From NCBI RefSeq assembly GCF_040412425.1, contig NC_089782.1:44866322-44930321 (forward strand): a stretch of 64,000 bases of DNA, read 5' to 3'. The notes beneath the pieces are model-generated. The model saw only the letters and a program-made list of their open reading frames with translations, made no database searches and was not told where the DNA came from. This document shows, piece after piece, positions 48,560 to 62,828 of this stretch; the stretch's first letter is position 1; each line of letters starts with the position of its first letter. The position numbers and the translations under genes were made by a program. This DNA comes from Macrobrachium rosenbergii (taxonomy: Eukaryota; Arthropoda; Malacostraca; Decapoda; Palaemonidae).

Positions 48560-50900
48560 ATTCGAAAGCTTCATTCGTTATCTGCCGCTTACTTCAAACT
48601 CCACAGATCAACATGGGTGGTCTGCTCTTGAGTTCTGTGTATCCTCTGATTTTTCCAGCTGATTGAGGAACCCATGCGTATTTCTGTTAACAGATTAAAC
48701 TTCATGTTCAGAGATGTTCCAGCTATTGTTAAGTCCATGGTATGCAAGTATATAGGAACTTCCAACCATTGTGCCATTGAGAGGGACATATCTGTCAACC
48801 AGTATATGTGAAATCTAGAGCCAATTGGGATCGCATTATTGAAGCTTGTCAGGCACTTAATATTTCAGATGCTCTATCAGATTCAGATCCCAAGAAGATT
48901 AAGTGAAATACTAATGGCTAATTTAGCTCGTATGTCCCTAGAAAGGTCATCATGATTAGGAAAAATAACCAACCAGGGTTTGGTGATACATGGAGATGAG
49001 GTTACCATAACAAACAGACCAAATTCAACACATGGAGACAGAATTGTTCACTTGAAAATAACACCATTTTTGGTGAGTCTCCCTGTGCTACAGATAGGAT
49101 TTCCCATATAGGTAAGAGAAATTATAATATTCCTTTAAAGAGAAAAGAGAAAACTTGAAGGAATTACTCTACCTCATCTGTGGTGGACCAAATAGGCATC
49201 TTTTGTCCTTGGGTCAGGCGTGTCCTCCATTCCACCTCTGCTAACAGATGACCGTAGATTGGTTACTATCCTTAAGGAAAAGGCAGAACTGCTTCATCGA
49301 GCTTTTTAAGCTAAGAAGTCAGGTAAGATTGCCCCTCTCCCCAATATTTGTCATCCTGAGCCTAGTCTTACAAAATTTGCATTTTTCTCCAGGGTTGTTT
49401 AGAAAATGCTTAATAATCTTGATAGCTAGAGGAAGATCCTGATGGTTTATTCCCTTTGTTTTTAAAAAGGTTTCTGGTGTGTTGTCTCCCAAGGTTAGTA
49501 GATTCTATAAATTTATATGTTGATGTACTATCTTTGTGGATGAGTGCAAGTTTAGTAATACATTGTCTGTTCCAAAGGCTGGCATATCTGCAAACTGTAG
49601 TAACTACAGGCCAATTTCTTTTCTTCCTGTGTGCACCAAAGTTGCAGAAAAACTTATTTTTAAGCCACTTTACAAGTATGTGTAATCCAAAAGATTGTTA
49701 GCTGGTACTGTAGTCATTATGCATGTAGGAAGCAGTTAGATACCTACAATGCTCTTTTTAGAGAACCTTGATAAGGGTTTTGAGTGTAGAGCAATTCAAA
49801 TAGATTTTAGTGCTGCTTTCAAATTAGTAAATCATAAGGCAGTTATATATAAACTTAAGGATCTTGGAGTTGGTAGATCTGTTAGGATTATTTCAAGATT
49901 TCCATGCAGGTAGGTAGCAGTGAGTTGCTGCTGATGAGATCTTTAGCAAAGCAAGACCTATTGTGTCTGGAATTCTACAGGGTAGCATTCTTGGACCACT
50001 GTTATTTTTAGTACTGTATATACAAGTGATATGGTTGGTCTGGAAAACAAGATTGTTCAGTATGTTGGTGATGCAGCACTTTTGGGGGTAGCAAAGTCTC
50101 CAATCATGAGAAATGAAGCCGCCCATAGTCTCAGTCATTATATGGAGTAGATTAGTAAATGGTGTAGTCAGTGGGGTATGAGGCTCCAGTAAAATAAAAA
50201 CACTACTGGTTGGTGGATCTCGTATTGATTTTCCACCTTATCCTCCCCTTCAGGTGGATGGGACGCTGCCAAATGAGTCTGAAGCTTGAACTGTACTTGG
50301 TGTAACTTTTGAGTAACATCTAATGAAGGTGTCACCAAATGCTACATGAAAGTTAGGTATTGTACCAAAGGCCCCATATATTTTTAACAGTTATAAAATC
50401 ATTGCAACCTGTTTTAGGTTATTTTCCCTTCTTTTGCCAGAATACTGTTCTCCGGTGTGGATGTTTGCCTCTACCAGAGATTTATCTCTTTTAGACATAG
50501 TGGTTTGTGGTGGTGGGTTTGTTTCCTAACATTAGCAGTTATGACATGGACGATTGATGGATGGTCTCTTATATGTCAATTTTTCATCATTTTGATTTCA
50601 ACAGAAACCATTCACATCCACAATTGATCCCTGATCCTCATTTCTTCCCAAGAGTAACCAGATTTGCTTAACAATAGCACTTTTTTTGCAGTAATTATGC
50701 CTCACTGTCTTACTTCTCAGTTCCAGAGGTCCTTCATTCCTCACACTGTTGGACTATGGAACAGTCTACCAGAGGATGTTGTGCAATTGGAACCTCAAAA
50801 GTTCCAGTGAAGATGCCCTGCATTACAGTACTACCTTAAAGCAATTCTTCTTGTATTTTATAATTTAGTCACTTTTTTCTCTATATATTTATTGATTTGT
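48560..50900 (+). pseudogene. Jockey/CR1-type LINE, degenerate
   Basis: Order of a non-LTR pol can be followed through frameshifts: an endonuclease-tail-like region (48800-49200), SNYRPISFLPVCTKVAEKLI near 49600, RAIQIDFSAAFKLVNHKAV near 49790 (RT A motif; the second Asp is lost), ARPIVSGIPQGSILGPLLF near 49955 (B motif), then IVQYVGDAALLGVAKSP near 50055, where the YADD box has become YVGD. Near 50700 a frame gives SVPEVLHSSHCWTMEQST, the region just before the stop in this family. Inactive. Confidence 0.82.
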
Positions 50901-53429
50901 TAATATCTTTTTTGCTTTAGAATAACTGATCTCTTCTTTCTGTATTTCCTATTACTGTACTTGCTGTTACTTCATTCAAATGAACACATATCCTTTGAAA
51001 GCATGAATTTCAAATCAATGGCCATTGTGGGCTTGTTTCATATGAATAGGTTTCATCTTCTGAATAATAATAATGTGGTGCACAGCAGGGATTACTAAAG
51101 GCTGTTTGCAGCATCTCTTTGGCCCCTAGCTTCACCCACTTTTTAGTCTTTTACTCTACCTCCATTCCAGCTTCCATCTTTTCACTGTCTAAAGCACTGA
51201 ATGTCTGACAGTGCCCTAGTGCTTGGTTTTATAGCCAAATTTTCATAAATCATTCAACATCAAATGCCTAAACAGATAGTAGTCAGGAACGTTCCATAAC
51301 ACCTTTTGCCCATCCTTGTTCTCTATCGCCAATAATGATACTGTATGAAGACCTTTTGCTATGTACAGTAAGGTTATAATTATGTAAAAGGACCAGAGTC
51401 TTCAGTGGTGACATCTCCAGAATTCCTCCCCACACACCAAGGGAAGAAGCAAGTCACAATGAACAGTTATCTGTTAAAAAGCAGAGTTAGAGCACACTAC
51501 TTTTGTTGCTCTTAGGCAATTTAGAATTATCTTCCATTTTACTTGCTGGCACCTGGCAATGTTAGTCCACCTTTGCTACTCCTAATTAGAAATTTATCAT
51601 AAATGATTGGATTTGTTCTTGGAACCAATAATCTTGCCAGGTTATGTTTCACGTGTCAAGAAATTTAGACTTAAGGAGTTATTGACTACAGCCATGTTGA
51701 TGGGAAGTGTATATCTTTTCCAAATCGTAAAGAATTACATGAAACAACTGCCTTGTTTTATACATCATAGGTTTTTATCATATTAACAAACCTATGGGCT
51801 ACTAGAGACTTGGTTTCTGACTCCTTACACTGCTATAAGTTGCAAATAACAACTTTTTTTTATTTGCATGCCTGTACAGTATTTGTGTCACAAATGTTCC
51901 CAGTCTCATGAGTACTGTCAGACATAAAAGAAGGTAGTCCCACCACAGTACACGTGCTATATGGATCCTCAGTTGTCTCGGTCATTAACCTCACTTTTCA
52001 TGTAATCTATGTGAAGTGGTAAGATTTAGGGGCTGCTGGGAGGAGGCCACCCTTTATATGATTAAGTTTGTATGGAAAACTGGTTTTGAGTTATAAAAAC
52101 AGTTTCTTTCATCACAACCTTATTAATACTACTTATTCTTGAATCACTATTTAGATGGGAGTCTGAGATGCTGAATGCCCCATAGCTTTTGCATATACTG
52201 TATACCTGTAGGATACAGTAGAGCACTTAGGGACTGTGGAGCCAGGAACAAAGTCTGGTAGCACGTGAGATTCTAAATGGTATGGTAACAACGTATGTTG
52301 TGTAAAAAATGAACTTTTTTCTGTCAAGTCTTTTAACATTTGGAAAAGAAGTATAAGCATCAGCAAGACAAAAGCCAATAACCTTCCTCCCTCGCATCCT
52401 CATATTTTTGCATTCTTGCCCACAAAGAACACATCTGACCCAGTTGGTGAGCTATTCATATTCATTGTCTTTTTGTTTCAGTAGCAAACTCGGTTACTTT
52501 GGATGACGTGGTACCAGAACCATTGTGCCAGGTAGAGTATGATATTTGTTAATGAGTGTGATTCTTCAGAGATGAAGGTCTCTTCTCCTAGGTCTGTGAC
52601 AGGTATAACAGTATGGTGTTTGACCTTTAGGATATACGTAGCAGCTGTGGAAAGAGCATTTTTTGGCAATTTTAAACAGACGTTCAACAAAAAAGACCGA
52701 GGAGAGAGTAGACCCATGGATTATGCAGACATAAAAGTTGGTGATTATTTTTTCTTAGTGGCACTTTAAACACACAACTCTCACACTTGCCTTGGTACTT
52801 GTTCCTTACACCACAGCTTATGTGCCCCAGCAAGTTACTGAGCAACTGAAACAGTTTCAGTGTCTATATCTAGAAGTATGAATGTACAGCATCTAATCAA
52901 ATGCACTTACTGTATGTGAAGGGTAATATCTTAAAAGTGCTATGCAGGAGTCAAATGCAAGCAACTCGTACAGTGTCGTTCACACTGATAATATCTTGTA
53001 GGTAATTCACAGCAATGGCATTGTGCGACACTTGATATAGGCCCTTGCTGATGGTTTAGGTAATGGAAAGACTCAAATAATGTAATCTAATGACAAAACC
53101 AGTCAGGATTAATACCCTTGTTTATTTTTCCCTGGTGGTACTTTGCAAATACGCTATATGCTATACACTATTGTGAAAATTTTTTTTTTATTATAAGGCC
53201 ATTTCCCAGAACAGGGGCAATGCCCAGGAAATGCACAACAACATTAATACTCTTAACTGCTGATTTGGGAAAGAAACTCTTGTGCAGAAAACTTCTACAA
53301 CATTAGCCTCATCATGTACTGACACAATAGGCTCATCAGCAGTACTTTGAACCCCTACACACTTACACTGCAACTCTCGCCTCTTATTTTGCTTGCACTC
53401 TTGTATAAAATGATTCCTTTTACCTACGC
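50901..53429. other. Intergenic DNA between LINE remnants
   Basis: One truncated SINE-like copy (51080-51250); otherwise nothing recognised on either strand. Confidence 0.5.
51080..51250 (+). repeat. SINE-like repeat copy 3, truncated
   Basis: Contains GCAGCATCTCTTTGGCCCCTA, TCTACCTCCATTCCAGCTTC and CCCTAGTGCTTGGTTTTATA, related to the copies at 32-33 kb with internal deletions. Confidence 0.55.
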
Positions 53430-54290
53430 TAGCCTTCTTAATACTTTTGTGTATCCTAACGCATGTAAATTATACACTTCACCACAGTATGATGCCTAGA
53501 TATTTCCATATGGCCAAACCATCTCAAACTCATTAGTCATTCCTGTCACCTAAATTAGCCTTTTTACCATTTCAATTGTCACCTTAATTCTCAAACATGG
53601 TCTTCTCATGCTATGTATGCTACAAAGATAATTTTGTATTCAGCATCTACACTTTACATCTATAACGTTGTTTCAACAATTCCTTCTCATATTCCAACCA
53701 TGACTGTGTTATGGGATCCATGTTCAATCTTATGCATATATCTTGCTACCTTCTTTGCATCACCTATTCTGTGACTTAACTATCTTCTCATCAAACCATC
53801 ATCCAAAATATTTATTCCCAAATACCTGTATGAATCAACTGCTTTCAATCTCCAGCAATTCAGATTAATCATATATTTATTCCCAAATACCTGTATGAAT
53901 CAACTGCTTTCAATCTCCAGCAATTCAGATTAATCATCTTCCTGATTTCCATTTACAGTACCGTCATAACCTTACTCTTGACAATTTACTCTGTAACTTT
54001 CTCCTCTTATTAACATTTTCAAATCCTTCAACTAGTTTCTCCTAGTTTTCTTCAATATCCCCAATCAGAACTGTATCATCTACCAACATCAACCATTCCA
54101 CACACCATTCATGACGCATCATATACCATTCTATCTTTGATTTTTTGCATCACTCCATCCATATTTAACATATTTAACTATATACTGTACATAAAGATAG
54201 TTAACAGCAATGGATCCATAACACACCCTTGTCTTAGTCCTAATTTTGCACATTTCGCACACCTTCATCTCTCTGCTTCGGTCAACAGTC
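53430..54290 (-). pseudogene. LINE reverse transcriptase fragment, antisense
   Basis: Complement-strand motifs in order: GLRQGCVMDPLLLTIFM (54243-54190), LVDDTVLIGDIEEN (about 54085-54045, the Y/F-x-DD box as LVDD), LNCWRLKAVDSYRYLGINI (duplicated, 53935-53810) and MSLRWFGHMEIS (about 53535-53500). Frameshifts and stops separate them. It belongs to the same general LINE type as the piece at 47.8-48.2 kb. Confidence 0.8.
53809..53939. repeat. 65-bp direct duplication inside the LINE fragment
   Basis: Two almost identical adjacent copies, each with ATTTATTCCCAAATACCTGT and ending CAGCAATTCAGATTAATCAT. High identity implies a recent event, younger than the decay of the LINE. Confidence 0.95.
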
Positions 54291-54859
54291 ATAATTGTTA
54301 ATTAGTTTCCAACATTATGACCAAAGAGCCACAACTGGGTCCCCTCACATGGTAGGCAAGGATCACTGCATGAGGGTCATTTGTTAATAGATTTGACTGC
54401 ATAAAGTCTTGTTTTCTAATTACTGGACTTTGTATGTTTTCTTCCTAAATTTCATGTGTTTGATGGGTTTACATTTATTGCTGGTCCTACTGACCAATCA
54501 ACAACAAATAATGTTGGGGTCTATTTGATTTTCATTGAGGTAAATGACAGTCATAAATGTGAATGCAACAGCCCAGGTTGTCAGACTAAATTTTCACAAA
54601 TAAGGATTGTCAGAAAAGTTCTAGAATCGGTATCATTGTGGAATTTCATTACAGTATCAGGTAGTTTAACCATACTGCAGGATTAATCATTGTGTAATGA
54701 CAACTCTGATGGTCTCTGTTGGAAACTACTGATTTAAGTGTGTTTGATACAGTATTGCCACAAGATCTTATCATTGTAGCGTGACCTCATGTCAGAATAG
54801 ATAAAGTTCAAATGTGTAAGGGGTGGTGAGGGTTCTTGTAATTTAGTACTGTAGTTATG

Positions 54860-54925
<66 letters not shown>

Positions 54926-55938
54926 CTGAGAGTGTGCTTATGAATATATAATTAGGAACACTATAATAAATAGAATTACAAAATGAATCCTACTTGCAAG
55001 CAAGGGAAACTGAATCGAAGCTTGTGGATATAGGGCTCAGTCTAAGTTTTGAAACATAGGTTAAATAGTTACCAAGTAAAATTTGTTATCTGGGATTACC
55101 GAAGTGGTACAGGTACTTCAATAAAACAAGAGAAAGTACCTATACACTAGCTTTGATGTGAAAAACCTCAGCTATACTTTTACAACTATTTTGTGAGAAC
55201 TGGTGACAAGAAGGAACTACAACAACAGAGAACACAATATCTGACCGACTGCCAGGCATCATGCAAGTTATTTCGGTTACAAGAAACCAACACTCCATCG
55301 GAGACCAAAAGTTGTCTAATGTGTACTATAGTGTCCGTGTTTTTTTTTTTTTATGCTGCTGTAAAGGACATTTTTTTTTATCGTGAGCATTTAATAGTGC
55401 ATTTCTGAAATAACAGTTTACGTTAAAATTTTCGAAGTACGAATCATTATATAATAGTGTGAGGCTAAATTAGATAATGGTTATCATGATAATTTAGCAT
55501 TTCACTCATGGATGTGTTGCTTGTCAACTACGCTCATGTACTGAAATTACGAATTAAAACGATGCTGTTTTGTTTTCTATCTGCTCTACTTGTCACCGAG
55601 TGGCACGAGTACCAGTCTTTATACCAAAACATACAGTGCCCAATAAAAATCGCAATAGTTAAAGTTATTCTCGAAAAGATATTTTGTAGTGATTTTTCAT
55701 TTTAAAGCGTCTTAGCAGTTCAGTGACTTTCTTTTCAGTATTACGACAGCATTTACTTTTAATACTAATTTTGTCATAGAGACAAACTCAAAATACAGGT
55801 TGTCTCAGAAATCTTAAAGAATGTTGTCTAAGTATTTCTCCCTTAATTTGACATAAAACGTTTGTGATATTAGCGGATCTAATATACTTTTCATATAGAA
55901 AGGGCTATGGACTTACGTACCATTAACGTAAACATCTC
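54291..55938. other. Unrecognised DNA
   Basis: Contains an AT tract at 54859-54922. Short ORFs such as 54456-54686 have no recognisable motif. Confidence 0.5.
54859..54922. repeat. (AT)n microsatellite
   Basis: About 30 AT units in unrecognised DNA. Confidence 0.95.
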
Positions 55939-56140
55939 TATAAAGGCGAGAGTAACGTTAAACCTCACTATGACGTCACAGTCGTAGACAGATATGACAA
56001 CATGTATATCCAAAAGTAGGATTAGTTTGTTTATATGAGTGTACGTGGTAGGAGTGTCGTAGTGTTTTTCTTTCAAGAAAATTAATGTTGAAGTTTTTCT
56101 CGTTAACTGATTGTGATCTTTGTTCGTATTGTTAACTCAG
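55939..56140 (+). promoter_or_regulatory. Possible promoter and non-coding first exon of a downstream gene
   Basis: TATAAAGG at 55939, a perfect CRE TGACGTCA at 55971-55978, and a consensus donor AACTCAG|GTGAGT at 56140/56141. This arrangement suits a TSS near 55970 and a first exon of about 170 bases reading rightward. No coding exon for such a gene was recognised before 64000, so it may extend past the window. Confidence 0.3.
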
Positions 56141-59100
56141 GTGAGTGTGTTGCTGGCGTTGTCAATGAAAATGACTGTAGTATTTGTGTTGTCATCCTCC
56201 AGCAGGTAAAAAATGTTTTAAATGTCTGATGAGGCTTGGTATATACGTATCCAAGACTGTTGTTGCCATTATCCTTCTACGTCGTTTATGCAGTGACATG
56301 CCGTCGCTTCTTTCGATTCGATTAATTAACATAGGCTGAGCCCTTTAAGTGCTGCTTTGTTTAGAAGATTGCGAAAATTCAGTTTTAGGGGAGGTTAAGT
56401 CCACCTCACCCAGACCGAGGCCTACTTTCCAAGTCTTACGCTACCTAATCCAATATGACCGAAGTGCAGGGTACCTAAGCCTGATCCAAAACAATGTAGC
56501 CTAAGTTAATTGTGGTCAGAACGTACCTGTAGGCCAATATTATAGAATATGAACGTAGCTTGAGTTAAGTGTATGAGTCTAGGCTTAATGAAGTCAAGTT
56601 ATTTGTAACAGGCTAGATAAATGACACGTCTTTAGTGTAGAACTGTAGGCCTATGAATGAGCACAGGCCCTGTAGGCAAGCGTAAAGTTTTGCCCGACCC
56701 GTTCTTGGGAAAATACATGAGTAGCCCAGGTGCAAGGTAGAGAGTAGTTTGACCATGTTACAAGTATCTCAAATGATATATCTTCAAGATCATAGGTTAA
56801 TGGGCATATTTTTCCATCTTTTTAGCCTGCCGGAGTGTTAGTATGTTTATGGCCATCACTCCTAGGGCAAGTAATTTGTTTTTGTGCCTTACCTACCCAT
56901 ATCCACTTCTAAGCCTAATAGGCCTATAAGGAAAGCAGTTGTAAACTCTTTTTGTTGGGCCAAATGACTGATTAGTACCAAGATCTGTGGCTATATACTT
57001 GAAAAGAGCCTTAGTGAAATATGTACCCTGGGTATTGTTCAGTCACTATATTCATTAATACTGCATTGTACTCGGCCTGGAGATTGGACATATAAGCTGT
57101 AATTGTTATCATTCATTAATATGGTGCTGCCATACACATAGCCTATACATTTGGTTGTGGGAAGGGCTGACAATTCTGTAACATCCCAATGACAATTTTG
57201 TCAAAGGGGCTGAACTAGGGCACAAAGGTCGCATGACAGCAAGCTTACTTACATGAGTCCTGTGTCCTAGGCTAGTTCACTTATGACATGGCCATACCAG
57301 CCTCTCCCATAGACAAATTGCAGTGTGCATGTGTAGCCTGAGTGCTATATCTCAAGTTCACGATGATGATGGCTAAAAACACACGAATTGCATGATAAGC
57401 AGTGAGAAAAATGTGTTGTTTATAGTTTCAGAGTGGAGTTTATGTTACAGTTGCTCTCTAGGCTACACTTTCCAGAATGGTTTTCCATTCTCCACACCAA
57501 TAATCAAAGTTAAGTTTCTGTTATTATGACTTAGCTGTTCATTGGTAGGCTAATCTTAATTTTTATGGTGAAACTTCATTTTCATAGTAATAATAGTGAT
57601 GATATAGCTTAGCTAGTTATAAACCAAGACTGAAATTATGTTAGTTACTTTTGAGTACAGTAAATAAATACTTTGTGTCTGTCTTCCCCAAAAAGAGAAT
57701 CACAAAAAAGGGGTAATATACCATTTAAAAGTAAAACATCCTAATGTAACCAACCACCGTATAACCTAACCTCATGTAGGATGTAGTGTCCCATCTGGCC
57801 ACTGTGGCCCATCTACATAACCATCTTAGTATTAGTTTCATACTGGCTCCCTCCCTCACAACTGTGTAACATATTAGAATATCATCTCTTGTGTGACTAG
57901 GCATGCTTTGCATCCTATATCCATGTAACGTAGTACGCAGCATGTAGGCTAGCTTCCTACCTACACCCGCCTCTCCCTCTACCACACGTAGGTAACATTA
58001 GGATTCCATCTTTTACATGCCTGGTTTTGCTGTGCATCTTCTCCACATTTGAGAGTGAAAAGATGATTTTCCCCTATGTAGACCTGTTCTAAATTGTCAA
58101 CTTCAAAAGCCTTGTAAAAGGTACTTTTTCCTGAGTTCCCTTCACTCCCTAGTCCTGTGCACCCTCTGACTGGATTTCTGTCCAATTATCATATTTTTAG
58201 TTTTTTAACAGGTCTGCATCTTGTTACTATACTTTCATATACTACAGGGACATTTCTGAGATAATATTAAGGCAGAATTATTTCTGTGCCTACCAACAAG
58301 GTCATCCTGACAGTCGGCTAACTCCATACATTTCATTATGCAAAAATGTTGCAGCAGTTATCATTTATTAGTATGTGCTGTTTAATTACCTGTTCACTAA
58401 GAGTTTTGTCATTCATTTAGGCTATTACTGGGAGGGTACCTTATGCAGAATAAGTAACCAGGCTAGCTAAATCAGATTTTGTAATGTGTTGTTTGCTTTA
58501 AAAAGTACTTTAATTATTGAGTGTTTTACCATTCCAAGCAACATAGCTAGCAGTCTGTCATGCCCTCTTAGGCTTTACAGCTTTTAATTATCAGTGTTTG
58601 ATTCACATACCAGTGAAACAGGGAATAAGTGTGATAGTTGTTTTTGCAGAGGTCTTTCACTGACATTCATAGATCATTATGAAGGACATAGGTGATAACC
58701 TAGGGCATGATAATGTGAGGATATTGCAGGTTTTATAGCACAAACCATGTTGCTGCATTGTTAACTAGGTAGTACTTAACCAATATATAATGCTAATATT
58801 GTTAATGGGGAATAACCTAAAGCTAATTTTATTAATATTAATGTCCATATGGGAGAAAAAAGAAATGACAAGTATTCGCATGACTTTTAAATTTAGCTAT
58901 AGTATTTACTGGGAAAAAATTTGCTTCTTGCTATTTAATGTTATTTAAGCAACAAACACTCCATGCTTTTAGGTTTAGATTTATTAAATGCTGCAAAGAC
59001 TACTTAAAGTGAAACTGTTTTACAGTTATACACTTCTTTGAACTGTATGAGGCTGGTGTATTGTCAAACAGTATAAGCCCTGTATTGAAACTAACATTTT

Positions 59101-60409
59101 CCAAACTGTCAGATGATCTTTACCCCTGAAAAATTTTGGTTATACAGTATATGTCTTGGGTTTAGGTTATTACCTGCGTCCATACAATGATATTAGATGA
59201 TGGCAACTGGATAGGAGGATATAAAATTTCGTGTTTTGCCACATCTTCCGAAATAAGACACTTTAAAGGTGAAACTCTTACAATATGGATTGTGCAACAA
59301 ACCTTTTTGTTTCGTCAAGTGGTGTCTGTACTTGTAGTCAGTAAGTGCTCTAATTTAGAAGTTTATTGAAGTTTGTACATGAGCTGGCCTTGTGAGATGC
59401 ACTGACAGTTGGAGACATGATCAAGCTACAGAGTGAAGATAGCCTTAACTTTTTATTCCTCAAGCTTAAGATAATGGTTAACTTTTGATGGGCAACTTTC
59501 AGGAAGTGTAGGGATAGAAAAACATCCCCTCCTCCATGCTATTATACAGCTTACTAATGATTTTAGATTGAGTAAGAATAAATTGGACACCAGCGTGTCG
59601 TATACAGTATGAGGTTAGATTAAGTTGGCTACTTTAGGAAGAATTATTGAGGTGAGAGCCCACAGGAACAAATAAAGCTTAGTACTCACTCATTGGCCTG
59701 GTAAGGACAGTGCGTCCTGTTAGAGTTTGTTAGAATAGGATGTCTAGGCTATTCACATTTCAAGTGAGAGTTTTGAAATTTTTTTTTTATATAGTGATGG
59801 ACTTGTTGGTGTTAAGGGAAAAGTTTCTGCTTCTAGGGATGACATTTTTTTTAATGAATATAATTTTGGCTGCTTGAGTTAACTATTTTTACTGTACTTT
59901 TCACCATTGTTGTAGATGCATATCGCTTTTTGTTGCCATCCAGGTAATAGTTTCCCAGTGTTAGTGTACATTGTGAGAGACCGATTCAGTTGTAGACACC
60001 ATTTCCTGTTGTCATCTCAAAGGTCACATGCTGAATAAAATTACCAATTGGGTAAAAAGTTTCTGTTATTATAAGTAAAGTTCATGGATCGTTATTTTTT
60101 TTGCTTTAATGAGTAGTAGCCCCAAAACGGACACTCAAAAGAATGGAATACTCAGGTTGGAGAGAGAGAGAGAGAGATTCTAATTCCAATTGAAAATGCT
60201 TTTTATTACCACTAAAAGAAGGGAATTTAATTAATGGCCGCGGCTACGGATATGGACCCGTTCGTTCATGAATGACAGTTAGAGATAGTAGAGATATGTA
60301 CCGCTGGCCGTATCCTTAACAACTAGCCTACTGCCAACATGGACCTGTCTCACCAAAATGAAATGCCGTTGACATGGTTGAATTATTATTATTATTAAAA
60401 TAGTTTAAC
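56141..60409. other. Unrecognised DNA, possibly a large intron
   Basis: 4.3 kb without a credible exon; many TAGGCCTA/AAGCCTA words and a short GA tract near 60161-60177. If the promoter call at 55.9 kb is right, this would be its first intron. Confidence 0.45.
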
Positions 60410-60535
60410 GGTTTAACCAGACCACTGAGCTGACTAATCAGCTCTCATAGGGCTGGCCCGAAGGATTAGGATGAAATACCAGGTGTAGGTCATAGGCCTA
60501 GAACTGGGACCAAACAGGTCATTCGCATGATGATG
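60410..60535 (+). repeat. Probable SINE-like dispersed repeat
   Basis: The stretch GTTTAACCAGACCACTGAGC followed by TGACTAATCAGCTCTCATAG and GGCTGGCCCGAAGGATTAGG is, from memory, similar to a dispersed repeat of decapod genomes. Only one copy is seen here. Confidence 0.5.
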
Positions 60536-60899
60536 AATAAATGAAAATGAAGTTTAAAAGAAAAAACTGTATAACGAACATGCTTTACTCTGAAACGAAA
60601 GTGCTGATAGCTTTTGTTGGTACGGTCCACACGCAAATATGCCGAAGTGAGTTGAGCGATATCAAATGCAGCACGGTCAGTTCTGAGCATGAATTTAAAT
60701 TTTCTGTATATAATCAGTCAGTTAAGTATATTGGAGTGAGGCAACTGACCCTGAATACGACTGGTTGCAATATCGCTAACATCACAGGACTGGTATCATA
60801 CTAATGACCACTGTGTTATATAATCACAGAATTTGCCTCTCTCTCTCTATTTATTCCTTCCTCCTCCTTACCCATCCTCCCCTTCTTGCTCTCTCTTCC

Positions 60900-61000
60900 T
60901 ATCTTCCTGTCTGTCTGTGTGTTTTCAAGCCCGAAATTCGTTGCCAATGTCAAAACAGGCTGGCAGTTTCAGGAATTGCCAATTTTTCCTCTTGTAAACA

Positions 61001-61084
<84 letters not shown>

Positions 61085-61211
61085 CCTCTTCTCTTCACCC
61101 ATCCTCCCCCTCCCTCTCTCTGCTTCTGTCTGTGTGGTTGCAAGCCCGAAATTCGTTGCAAATGACAGAACAAGCTGGTAATTTCGGAATTGCCCATTTT
61201 TCTCCAGTTTA

Positions 61212-61266
<55 letters not shown>

Positions 61267-62528
61267 AAATAGGGGAATTTTATCGTTCCTTTGAGTGAAT
61301 TTTTTATCATTTTTGGGGGTGTAGGGGAGGGGCTCTGGATTTGAATGAATCTTCCCGAAATGTGTATTGGATGATATGTAATCGCTCATTATACTGTAGA
61401 TATCTCATATTCTAGAGAGGTAGGAATCTTATTTGGCAGTGTCTTTTTGTATTTAAGTCATGAAACTTATTCTAACGCCCTTCTTTTTTTAAGTAAACCA
61501 AAGGTAACAGTGAACAAGTCCTCTCAGCAATCAGTGTAAAAAAGTTATTTTCCACTCTGCTGTGCATATTCCTGTTGAATTCATGTTTTGTATGTAGAAT
61601 AAAAATCAAGACATACCAACATGTTGCCTTATAATAATAATAATAATAATAATAATAGTAAATTTTTTCAGTTGTTAGATAGCCTAATTCAAAATAATTC
61701 TAGCAAATGCAAGAAAATTATTAGAAAATGACATTTAAAAATAAAGAGAATATATCTTTCAAATATCCTATTTGAAATGGTTAGGAGGCACACAAAAAGG
61801 GGCCCCATCCTGTCCCTTTAGGGCTTGTACTGGAAGGACGGCTCCCCTTGAAATAACCAAGGCCCCTGATCTCCACAATGAAGCTCAGGAATTTTGGGCT
61901 TCCCTGGGAAGCGGCTGATGGTCCCCAACAACACCGGGGACCAAATATCTCCCTTCGGAATCACCGGAGGATATCCTTTATTAAACAAATTGATTTGATT
62001 TGGTTTTGGAAAATGACACCCAGCACAGATTCTGTTTTCTAAATCTCCTTGATGAAACGAAAGCCGTATTTGGATTCTGTGACTTAGGCAATAGTTGGCT
62101 CCAGGATGGATTTCGTGTCTTCTAAGAACTTTAGAAAGCCTGAACTTTGTTGAGCGCCTTTTTCCAATACCAAATCAAATAAATTTACCAATACTGGCTG
62201 TATCCTCCGAGGAATCCGGAGGGAATCTTTGGTCCTGGTGTTACACTGCCCTATGTGCCTTCCACTCGTTTCTAACAGGGTATTTGTCTATTTTATCTGT
62301 ATTACCTTTTCCAAAATCTTTTTGCATGTGTTTAAATTACTTTCAATGATCTTATTTGCAAAGCCGAAATTGGGTCCCAATTTCAAAATTGGCTTATAAC
62401 GCTTAATTGAACCTACTTCCAGAAATGACAAAATCGTTCGTATTCAAGTCTGGAGAGCCCATCGGTCCAAAAATGGGATCGGTATTATTTTGGAGGAGAA
62501 CTGGGCATTTTTTTCAACGCAGTGATTT

Positions 62529-62612
<84 letters not shown>

Positions 62613-62682
62613 TGTCTGTCTCTGTAGTTTTAACCAGAAATCGGGCCAAAAATTGGTTTCCAATGTCAAAATTACGGATTTT

Positions 62683-62768
<86 letters not shown>

Positions 62769-62828
62769 GTGGGTTTCAGGCAGAAATCAGTTGCCATTGT
62801 TTTTGCAATTTCAAAGTTACTGATATTT

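Noticed and set aside
54456..54686. 76-codon ORF as a small gene
   Set aside because: No recognisable motif, start context or splice support; length is within chance for this composition.
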